Positions 25,260-33,203 of a DNA stretch of 48,875 nucleotides are shown piece after piece. Where the stretch lies: assembly GCA_945787715.1 (NCBI GenBank), contig CALZJE010000016.1, positions 1-48,875 of the forward strand, in the 5' to 3' direction. The notes below the pieces were generated by a model. The model searched no databases. It was not told the origin of the DNA and saw only the letters and a program-made list of their open reading frames with translations. Position numbers and translations under genes: made by a program. The DNA comes from an uncultured Ectothiorhodospiraceae bacterium (GTDB lineage: Bacteria; Pseudomonadota; Gammaproteobacteria; S012-40). Each line of letters begins with the position of its first letter. Position 1 is the stretch's first letter.

Positions 25260-28200
25260 TTATTCAGTAATTTCAAATGTCTTTAAATAATGTGTAAATA
25301 AAATCACAGTTTTTATTTTGTATTTGGGCCAAATTTTCGCAGCAGCATCTCGATATCGCTTCATCTGTTTTTTGTAATTATGAGCCACTGCAGCTAATTC
25401 GGTTGTATCCAGCTGATGGTGAGTTTTGTAGTCTAAAATAGTAATTTGCTCATTATTATCAATAATAAGTCGGTCAATAATTCCTTGAGAGATACTGCTT
25501 TCCCTATGTGTCTGAAAGCGAATTTCATTATAGGCTTGTAAATAGTTTTCAGTTATAAAATAGTTAGCAAACTTGGAATGTTGAATAACTTTGCTAGCTT
25601 CATAGAAAAGCTCAATAAACTCAGAGTCGTCTGGGTTGAGCTTAAATTCGTTGCTCAGTTGAGAAATTACATACTTATATTGTTCAGGATTTTCTGATAA
25701 AAGCTCCAACGCCCGATGGATAATGACGCCCCGTTGCAGTGAGTCTACGTCATCTGTTTCTTGCTCTTTGGGAAGTAGGGCATCACTTTCAAAAAGGGGA
25801 ATGATTTCTCCCCGCACGGGAGATGCTTCTCGTTTTGTTAATTCACTGGTTATTTGAGAATTGGTGGGATTGAATGTGTTGGTGTTTCGAATCTCCGGCC
25901 AAAATTTTTCGAGTAATTCATACCAGCCATTATTGCCGTCAATATTGCTGGTACTGCCAGATATATAAAGTACTTGTCTGGCTCTTGTTAAAGCAACATA
26001 GAGTAGATTTGCGTCTTCAATAGCTGATTTTTTTTCGTCAATACTAAGTATTGACTTTATATAGTCGCATTGATTGGCTTTGGTGGGGCAGAGCACAAAA
26101 TCGGTGGGTATCTCTTCACTTTCCGGCCATTGAACTAGCGCGGAATAACTGGTTTTATTACCTGATTTTTTATCGGCACAATCAGCGAGAAATACAATGG
26201 GAGCTTCCAATCCTTTAGAGGCGTGAATGGTAAGGATTCGTACCGCGCCTTGATCATTGTTGTTTGGTGCTTCATCAGGTGATTCGTCATTTTGCATTAA
26301 GTGGTGAAGTTTTGCGATGAACCTCCCCAGTGAAGGGTAACGTCCACTATCCATTTCCAGAGCAAGTGACAAAAAGTGTTGAAGATTTGCTTTCACTCGC
26401 ATCTGAAAGTGTTGAGGAACTGTCGCTAAATATTGTTCAATAATATTTCCATCATGGAAAATTGTATTGAGCAGGTCATGCATGGGAAGAACACCAATAG
26501 CTTCGCGCCATTTTTCTAGTTTATTAGCGGCATTCTTGAGAGAATCCGTGCAATGTTTTTGAGCACAAATAACAAATAGCTTCTCAAACCAGTTAGTGCC
26601 AAGTGATTCACAAGAAATTAGAATCAAGTCTTCATTAGTGCATTGAAATATGGGCGAACGCAATGCGGTTGCCAAAGCTAGATTGTTATAAGGTGCATAT
26701 AACACATCGAGTAAGGCAACAAGATCTTGTACCTCCTGGCAGTCAAAGAGTGTACCCTTGTTATTGCTTTGATAGGGGATATTCGCTTTTCGTAAAGCAG
26801 ATTCGTAATCATTTACATGTTTACGTGATCGCACCAGAATCATTACGTCGCTATAGTTTGCTTTTCTTATTTCTCCACTTTCGTGGATTACCATTTCTGA
26901 CAGTGTGTTCTCAATAGTTTCTGCGATCAACTCACCCTCGCGGGAATAGGGATTATCAGCATCGATTAACGGTTGTTTAAGCGGGTTGCGGAAATAAATA
27001 GCTACTCTGTCATCTTTCTGTTTTTCAATTAATGGTAAAAGCTCAACTTTACCAGGAACTGTTTCGAGATAGGTCGAGTGTGTATGAAAGCCAGGAAGTT
27101 TTTTTGTGTTGAGGAAAAACGTATTAACCAGATCCATAATAGGTGGCGATGATCGACGCGATTTATCCATGGGATAGACATTAGCGCCAAGACTATCTAC
27201 CAGCCAATCACCGGCAGTTGAGAGTAGTTTAGGATCTGCACGACGAAAACTATAAATCGATTGTTTCTCATCTCCGACGATAAAAACACTGCGTTGCCTA
27301 TCTGACTCCTGAACAAACTCCTGAAGCAAAGGATAAATCAATCGCCATTGTGTAGGGTTAGTGTCCTGAAATTCGTCAATAAGAAAATGGTCGATGTGTT
27401 GATCGAGTTTATATTGGACCCATAAACTATTGTCACTATGGTTAAGTAATTCATAGGTTTTCCATTCCAGATCGGTGAAGTCGAGCAAACGTTGTTCCAG
27501 TTTGATGTTTTGATACGTTTCGATCAACTTGTGACCGGCCGTATACCAAGCAGATGAGAGCTTTAAGTTATGGTGTTTTGCTAGCAATTCATTGAAGGAG
27601 ACAAAATACCTGGATAACGCTGAAAAAAGTAACAGGAACTCCTGTTCTCCATCTTCCCCGAGTTTTTTAACGCGGGTTTTATTTTCTTTCTGCTGTCTGA
27701 CATCACCTTTACTATCAAAAAAGAGTTTATTTAAAGTTGCCAGCGCTTTTTGAACCAGAAATTCATCATCACCTTTTTCGGCAAATACTTTAGATGAAAG
27801 CACGTCAATAATGGTATCTGCTAATTTTAAATTGGTTTTTGTATCATGAGTGGCAATCAGCTTGGCTAAGCGTGTCAATTCTTCTTCACGCTGTGAATTG
27901 AAAAAGCTCTGATGGGGATTGTCCTCAACATCAAGTTCCAACTGGTTTTGTAGCTGTTCGATAGCATAGGGAATTGGTTTTGATTGATGTTTAGTGTATG
28001 CCCACCAATCACTGCGTTGATTAAGAAAACTATCCAGTGCCTGATGCGTGCTGTGCAGGCTGCCGGTTAAATCATAAAGTTGCTCGAGGGCAATGCTGAT
28101 TTCTTCTTCTGGTGCTTTTGTCGCCTGGTCATAAAGCGCTTCCCAGGCACTTAATCGATAAGTTGCTTCATCATCCAGCAACTCAAAACCTGGGGGAACA

Positions 28201-28613
28201 TTTGCTTCAAGTGGAAATTTACGTAGAATCTCCTGGCAAAAAGCGTGGAAGGTTGAGGTCTTTACCTGATATTCGCTTCGCAGCAAATTCTCATATAATC
28301 CCTGTGCTTTATCAATATCAGCACCAGTTGGCTTGATACCAATAGCTTCCAACTCTTTTTTGACCTCAAGATCAGTACCAATAGCGAGTGAATAGAGTCG
28401 ATCAAATAATCGACTTTTCATTTCAGCTGCCGCCTTACGGGTAAATGTTATTGCTAATATGGAATCCGGCCGTACATCTTGCATGAGAAGGCGAAGCAAA
28501 CGTGTCACCAGCAGATAGGTTTTACCGACACCTGCCGAGGCTTTCACAATCGCGTTGTTTGCCGGATCAGCAGCTTGAATAGGGTTTAAATCTGGCAATA
28601 TAGTCTCGCTCAA
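25260..28613 (-). CDS. AddA/RecB-like UvrD-family helicase-nuclease
   Basis: A 1117-residue DNA repair protein. Helicase motif I is VKASAGVGKTYLLVTRLLRL (about 23-42); motif Ia ITFTRKAAAEMK, motif II FLIDEFQDTNPTQWR, motif III VGDEKQSIYSFRRAD, motif V ILTIHASKGLEAPIVFL and motif VI LLYVALTRARQVLY follow. A C-terminal PD-(D/E)XK nuclease is marked by GIIDRLI and ITILDYKTHH. This architecture is AddA of the AddAB double-strand-break resection complex. The AddB-like partner that normally lies just upstream is missing; a long palindrome lies there instead. The start is a TTG at 28613 without a clear ribosome-binding site, itself odd. RecB is the alternative name, but no recC or recD is nearby. 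Confidence 0.9.
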   Translation of the reverse strand: MSETILPDLNPIQAADPANNAIVKASAGVGKTYLLVTRLLRLLMQDVRPDSILAITFTRKAAAEMKSRLFDRLYSLAIGTDLEVKKELEAIGIKPTGADIDKAQGLYENLLRSEYQVKTSTFHAFCQEILRKFPLEANVPPGFELLDDEATYRLSAWEALYDQATKAPEEEISIALEQLYDLTGSLHSTHQALDSFLNQRSDWWAYTKHQSKPIPYAIEQLQNQLELDVEDNPHQSFFNSQREEELTRLAKLIATHDTKTNLKLADTIIDVLSSKVFAEKGDDEFLVQKALATLNKLFFDSKGDVRQQKENKTRVKKLGEDGEQEFLLLFSALSRYFVSFNELLAKHHNLKLSSAWYTAGHKLIETYQNIKLEQRLLDFTDLEWKTYELLNHSDNSLWVQYKLDQHIDHFLIDEFQDTNPTQWRLIYPLLQEFVQESDRQRSVFIVGDEKQSIYSFRRADPKLLSTAGDWLVDSLGANVYPMDKSRRSSPPIMDLVNTFFLNTKKLPGFHTHSTYLETVPGKVELLPLIEKQKDDRVAIYFRNPLKQPLIDADNPYSREGELIAETIENTLSEMVIHESGEIRKANYSDVMILVRSRKHVNDYESALRKANIPYQSNNKGTLFDCQEVQDLVALLDVLYAPYNNLALATALRSPIFQCTNEDLILISCESLGTNWFEKLFVICAQKHCTDSLKNAANKLEKWREAIGVLPMHDLLNTIFHDGNIIEQYLATVPQHFQMRVKANLQHFLSLALEMDSGRYPSLGRFIAKLHHLMQNDESPDEAPNNNDQGAVRILTIHASKGLEAPIVFLADCADKKSGNKTSYSALVQWPESEEIPTDFVLCPTKANQCDYIKSILSIDEKKSAIEDANLLYVALTRARQVLYISGSTSNIDGNNGWYELLEKFWPEIRNTNTFNPTNSQITSELTKREASPVRGEIIPLFESDALLPKEQETDDVDSLQRGVIIHRALELLSENPEQYKYVISQLSNEFKLNPDDSEFIELFYEASKVIQHSKFANYFITENYLQAYNEIRFQTHRESSISQGIIDRLIIDNNEQITILDYKTHHQLDTTELAAVAHNYKKQMKRYRDAAAKIWPKYKIKTVILFTHYLKTFEITE

Positions 28614-28618
28614 TGCTC

Positions 28619-28797
28619 AGGAACGTGCATGAAACAACTTACCCATCTTACATCTCATCTTCAGCCCGTCTTGTCACGTTCTTCAATCACAAAAGCTCGA
28701 AATAGAACGACTATTCCTGCACTTTTGCTCATTCAGAACATGCCAATACAGACTAAATATGAGCGTCAGATGTCCAAGTTATTTCATACACGTTCCT
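28619..28797. repeat. 179-bp imperfect palindrome in the addA-queA gap
   Basis: The two halves are reverse complements of each other over about 85 bases per arm. The outer 22 bases, AGGAACGTGCATGAAACAAC plus TT, recur inverted at the right end with two changes. Similarity continues inward with single-base gaps to a GAAATAG-aacga-CTATTCC apex around 28704. My alignment of the outer 55 bases gives about 76% identity. Most arm differences are C-to-T or A-to-G in the direction that leaves G-U pairs if the minus strand is transcribed, so the RNA would fold as one long hairpin. It ends 5 bases before the addA TTG. Size and form recall ERIC- or MITE-type elements. Short frames such as MSKLFHTRS and MGKLFHARS are produced by the two arms and are not taken as genes. 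Confidence 0.75.
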
Positions 28798-28833
28798 TAT
28801 TCAGTGGTTAAGTGACATGATATAATGCTAGCT

Positions 28834-29856
28834 ATGCAGAAAAAAGAATTTAGTTTTACATTACCCAACGAGTTAATCGCAAAATTTCCCACTGAGCAAC
28901 GAACATCCAGCCGTTTGTTATGTCTCAATAAAGAGAATGGTGAGATAGATGATCGACAATTTCTTGATGTCATCGATTTGCTCAATCAAAATGATTTACT
29001 TGTGTTAAATAACACACGTGTAATCCCTGCTCGTTTATATGGAAAAAAAACGACCGGCGGTGCGGTAGAAGTTCTCATAGAACGAATACTGGATGAACAG
29101 CGGGTGCTCGCTTTTGTACGAGCCAGCAAATCGCCTAAGCCGGGAAGTGTTATCCGTTTTGCTAAGAACATATCGGCAACGGTTGTTGATAAACAAGTTG
29201 GTCTATTTGAACTGGAATTTATCGCCGGGTTGAATTTACTCGATACACTTGAGCAGTTAGGGGAAATGCCATTGCCTCCCTACATGGAGCGGGAAGTTCG
29301 AGATAGTGACAAGGCTCGATATCAAACCGTGTTCGCCGAACATCCGGGTGCAGTAGCGGCACCGACTGCTGGTTTGCATTTTGATGAAAATAGTTTGCAA
29401 ATCCTAAAACAAAAAGGGATTGATATTGCATACGTTACTCTTCATGTTGGCGCGGGGACATTTCAACCTATGCGTGTGGATAATATTTTTGAACACAAAA
29501 TGCACAATGAAAGAATTGATGTTCCACAGCAGACGATTGATAAAATATTGGCTGCCAAAGAACGTGGTGGGCGAATCGTAGCGGTAGGGACAACTGTTGT
29601 GCGTAGTCTTGAATCTGTGATTCGTGAAACGGGATCGCTTAAACCTTTTTCTGGTGAGACAGATATCTTCATCTACCCTGGTTATGAGTTTAAAGTGGTG
29701 GATGCATTAATAACGAATTTTCATTTACCCGAGTCTACGTTAATCATGTTGGTGTCAGCGTTTGCAGGAAAAGAGAATGTGTTTAAAGCTTATCAACATG
29801 CGATTGAAAACAAGTATCGGTTCTATAGTTACGGGGATGCAATGTTTATCAGTTAG
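28834..29856 (+). CDS. queA: S-adenosylmethionine:tRNA ribosyltransferase-isomerase
   Basis: QueA makes epoxyqueuosine in tRNA from preQ1 by adding the ribosyl part of SAM. The 340-residue protein has [81 protein letters not shown] and [20 protein letters not shown], all family signatures. An ATG three codons upstream (28825) is an equal alternative. The usual downstream tgt-yajC-secDF genes are absent; a metalloprotease gene follows instead, suggesting rearrangement. Confidence 0.96.
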   Translation: MQKKEFSFTLPNELIAKFPTEQRTSSRLLCLNKENGEIDDRQFLDVIDLLNQNDLLVLNNTRVIPARLYGKKTTGGAVEVLIERILDEQRVLAFVRASKSPKPGSVIRFAKNISATVVDKQVGLFELEFIAGLNLLDTLEQLGEMPLPPYMEREVRDSDKARYQTVFAEHPGAVAAPTAGLHFDENSLQILKQKGIDIAYVTLHVGAGTFQPMRVDNIFEHKMHNERIDVPQQTIDKILAAKERGGRIVAVGTTVVRSLESVIRETGSLKPFSGETDIFIYPGYEFKVVDALITNFHLPESTLIMLVSAFAGKENVFKAYQHAIENKYRFYSYGDAMFIS

Positions 29857-29886
29857 CTTGAGCAAGCAAGAAATAAGGTAGGAAGT

Positions 29887-32800
29887 ATGAGATTAAAATT
29901 GGCTTTAGTTTTGTTGTTTCTAACCACACTATTTCCAGGTTTAGCGTTTGCATCACAAGCCGTTCATGGAAAAAAAATAAAGCCAATATCCCCCGTTCCT
30001 GTTAGCCATCAAAAAATTGCTTCAGATATTTCCCAATATTTACAGCAACAAAGCCAATCTACAACGCGAAAAAAAGTTTCCGCTTCTCGAACGCAAGGGC
30101 AGAGCAGTACTCGAATCACTAAAAAAGCGCTACATGAAAAAAATGGAACTGTTTCATTAATTCGTGGCAAATTATCGTCAGGTCCAATTGGTGGTAGTTT
30201 GAGAGATGTGGTAGAACAAGGTTGGAATCAACTACGACAGATTAAGCCGCTTGCTATCGACAATGAAGACGGTAATTTTCTTTTTCAAAAATTAAAAGAA
30301 GATCGTTTGCGAAAAACACACGCCTGGTATCAGCAAGCACGCGATGGCATTCCGCTGTGGGGCAAGCAAGTAGTTTTTCATATGAACGAAAAAAACCAAG
30401 TCTATCAGCTGCAAGGCGATTATCTCACTAAAACGTCTGTCAATTCTGTAGAACCGGGAATCTCGCTTGAGCAAGCGTTGGAATATGCGCGAGTTGCCGT
30501 CGATGAGAAAAATGCAAAATTAAATTCAGCAGAACTCAACTATTTTGACGATGATGGTGAAGAGCTTAGGCTTGCCTATAAATTTGAATTAATACATGGC
30601 TTAGATAAGCGTTGGATCGTTTTTATTGATGCGTGGAATGGCTCTGTTTTACACAAAATTTACAATATTCACAGTGCAGGAAACGTAGTTGCTGCCTCGG
30701 GGGAAAATCTTTCCGGTGAAACAGTTAACTTTAATAGCTGGTTTGAAAACGGTACGTATTATCTCATAGATCCAACAACGCCTGCAGATGAAGGGAGTTA
30801 CGCGCCTTTATCCCGCGGTCCTAATCCATCAGGTGACACATTTATCTATGATGCAAAAGAGAGTGATGGCAGTATTGTTGATTTTGTCAGTAACAGCAGT
30901 GTAAATAATGGATGGGATCGTATTGCGGTTAGCGCATTACAAAACACACATCGAGTCTATAATTATTTTCTGGATACATTTTCTCGTAGAAGTATAGATG
31001 GAAATGATAAAAACCTGTTTGCAGCGGTTCATTTTGAGAAATCCTATAATAACGCCTTCTGGAATGGTTCGTTTATGGTTTATGGGAATGGCGATGGTCG
31101 GATATTTACGCCTTTAGCGAATTGTCTGGACGTTGCCGCTCATGAAATGACGCATGGTGTAATTGAAAACACTGCAAACCTTATCTATCAAAACCAAAGT
31201 GGTGCGTTGAATGAATCATTTGCTGATGTATTTGCAATTTTTATGGACCGTGATGATTGGACTATAGGCGAAGATTGCACTGTGATTGCGCCAGGGTTTT
31301 TGAGAAGTTTTTCAAATCCTGAATCGGGATTAGATAAACAACCTCGAAAAATGAGTAACTATGTTAACTTGCCTAATACTATCGACGGTGATAATGGTGG
31401 TGTGCACATTAATAGTGGCATTCCCAATCATGCTGCCTATCTATTTATAAATCGGTTGATTGATTTAGGTTTTTCAAAAAATGAAGCTTATACACGAGCC
31501 GAGCAAATCTATTACCGTGCACTTGATGTATATCTTCATGCATCATCACGATTTGTGGATGCGCGCCGAGCGCTTATTTCAGCAGCTGAGGATCTGTATG
31601 GTGATGCTGAAATCAATGCGCTAAACGACGCATGGGATGAAATTGAAGTTTTCGATTTTGGTGAGGAGCCAGCTGCACAAACCCCGAGTAGTGTTAAAGA
31701 GGTTGCGGGCAACGATATTATGGTTTACCTCACGCCTGTTGGTGGTTCATTGGATTTGTATGTTCACGTTTATGAAGATGTGACAGCGACCACAGTGGAT
31801 AATAATAATTATTTTGGCCCAATAAACTCACAGGGGTTTGGCTTCCCAGTCTCTGTCGCAGAAACCAGGCCAGCAGCTATAACAGATGAGATAGGGACGC
31901 TCTATTTTTTTGTAAGTCAGCAACTGAATCTCTATTCCTCCGAATTTAATGGTGTACAGTTTGTTGCGCGACAATTAACAGACGATAATAATATATGGAG
32001 CATCGCAGTTTCACCTGATGGCCGATATTTCGCCTATACCACCGCATTTCAAGAAGCTGTGATTAATATTATTGATCTGGAAAATGGAACAGAAGAAAGT
32101 TATTCCATAGAGCCAACGAGTTATCAAGAGAGTGGCTCAAGCACCACCAATACATTGCTTTACGCGGATTCGCTAAATTTTGATTTTTCCAGTAATAAGA
32201 TTGTATTTGATGCATTGAACTGTATCTCAACACCAGGGGACTCTTGTTCAACTGGCGGCGGATATCAATATTGGTCAATAGGCATACTAGATGTTGCGTC
32301 CAGACGTGTTACCAATCCAATGCCAGATCAAAGCCCAATTATAGATTTGGGTTATCCCACATTTGCGACAAATAATAACTATGTTATTGCAATGGATCAC
32401 TCAGTGTATGATGAAACAACTTCCTCATTTCATTCAAAGGTGGTGAGTTTTAACTATGAAACTCAAGAGATGCATACATTAGTTGATTTAGGTGTGGCAA
32501 GTTCCCAGTTTTTTGGCGTACCTTCATTCTGGGGGAATGATCATTTCATGACAGCCCTGACTAACTCTAGTGGTAATGTGCTTGCTCAAAAAATAGAGAT
32601 GACCGGCAACTGGGAACGCAAAGGATCAAGTGCAGTGAGCTTAAGTAGCCAGCCGATCAGCTATCCTATTATGCATAGAGCTGCCTATCGCAAACTAACC
32701 AGCCTATTGACACTAAGTACTGACGTTTTAAATTTTGGTAATTTGGATGTCGGCGTTAGAAAAACATTAGAGCTCAAGCTTTCAAACAAGGGTGATTTTG

Positions 32801-33138
32801 ATGTTGAATTAATCAATATCTCCATTGAAGATGCAGAGTTCACCCATGATGGAGCCGCTAGTCGAATCCCGGTGGATGGCTCGAAGACAATAAAAATTAA
32901 TTTTATAGGAAATAATATTGCTGATTACAATAGTGTCATCCGCATTCAAACCGATGGAAGAGGAAATGCTTATAGCATTCCGCTTTTCGCAAAAGTTGGC
33001 GGTGTTGGTAGTGCTGTCAGTGCTGGCAGTGCTAGTGGCTGTAGTGCGGGTAGCGGTGGAACGGTTGATTGGACGCTTGTTTTGTTATTGATGTTAGCAG
33101 TGACTGGATTGATACGTGGTAAGTTGAATAAGCAATAA
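29887..33138 (+). CDS. Secreted M4 (thermolysin-family) metalloprotease with propeller, Ig-like and C-terminal sorting domains
   Basis: A 1083-residue exported protease. After a signal peptide (1-23) come an FTP/PepSY-type propeptide (about 80-260) and a thermolysin domain (about 280-590) with zinc site H419-E-M-T-H423, third ligand E443 in NESFADVFAI, and the C-terminal GVHINSGIPNHAAYLF catalytic histidine region. A beta-propeller-like region (about 610-950, with VSPDGRYFAYTTAF) and an ASPM/HYDIN-like Ig domain (LNFGNLDVGVRKTLELKLSN) follow. The last 35 residues are Gly/Ser/Cys-rich (SGCSAGSGG), a hydrophobic helix and a basic end (RGKLNKQ): a tripartite CTERM-type surface sorting signal. 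Such proteases digest extracellular protein. It stands alone, 30 nt after queA. Confidence 0.9.
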   Translation: MRLKLALVLLFLTTLFPGLAFASQAVHGKKIKPISPVPVSHQKIASDISQYLQQQSQSTTRKKVSASRTQGQSSTRITKKALHEKNGTVSLIRGKLSSGPIGGSLRDVVEQGWNQLRQIKPLAIDNEDGNFLFQKLKEDRLRKTHAWYQQARDGIPLWGKQVVFHMNEKNQVYQLQGDYLTKTSVNSVEPGISLEQALEYARVAVDEKNAKLNSAELNYFDDDGEELRLAYKFELIHGLDKRWIVFIDAWNGSVLHKIYNIHSAGNVVAASGENLSGETVNFNSWFENGTYYLIDPTTPADEGSYAPLSRGPNPSGDTFIYDAKESDGSIVDFVSNSSVNNGWDRIAVSALQNTHRVYNYFLDTFSRRSIDGNDKNLFAAVHFEKSYNNAFWNGSFMVYGNGDGRIFTPLANCLDVAAHEMTHGVIENTANLIYQNQSGALNESFADVFAIFMDRDDWTIGEDCTVIAPGFLRSFSNPESGLDKQPRKMSNYVNLPNTIDGDNGGVHINSGIPNHAAYLFINRLIDLGFSKNEAYTRAEQIYYRALDVYLHASSRFVDARRALISAAEDLYGDAEINALNDAWDEIEVFDFGEEPAAQTPSSVKEVAGNDIMVYLTPVGGSLDLYVHVYEDVTATTVDNNNYFGPINSQGFGFPVSVAETRPAAITDEIGTLYFFVSQQLNLYSSEFNGVQFVARQLTDDNNIWSIAVSPDGRYFAYTTAFQEAVINIIDLENGTEESYSIEPTSYQESGSSTTNTLLYADSLNFDFSSNKIVFDALNCISTPGDSCSTGGGYQYWSIGILDVASRRVTNPMPDQSPIIDLGYPTFATNNNYVIAMDHSVYDETTSSFHSKVVSFNYETQEMHTLVDLGVASSQFFGVPSFWGNDHFMTALTNSSGNVLAQKIEMTGNWERKGSSAVSLSSQPISYPIMHRAAYRKLTSLLTLSTDVLNFGNLDVGVRKTLELKLSNKGDFDVELINISIEDAEFTHDGAASRIPVDGSKTIKINFIGNNIADYNSVIRIQTDGRGNAYSIPLFAKVGGVGSAVSAGSASGCSAGSGGTVDWTLVLLLMLAVTGLIRGKLNKQ

Positions 33139-33203
33139 ATAGCTGACTCGCGTATATTGAGAGCAGTAAGTTTTAGCGCATATTTTGAGTACAAACGTAT
33201 ATT

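Noticed and set aside
28629-28811. Short frame of 60 codons in the addA-queA gap
   Set aside because: It is produced by the long palindrome; both arms encode similar peptides, and composition looks non-coding.
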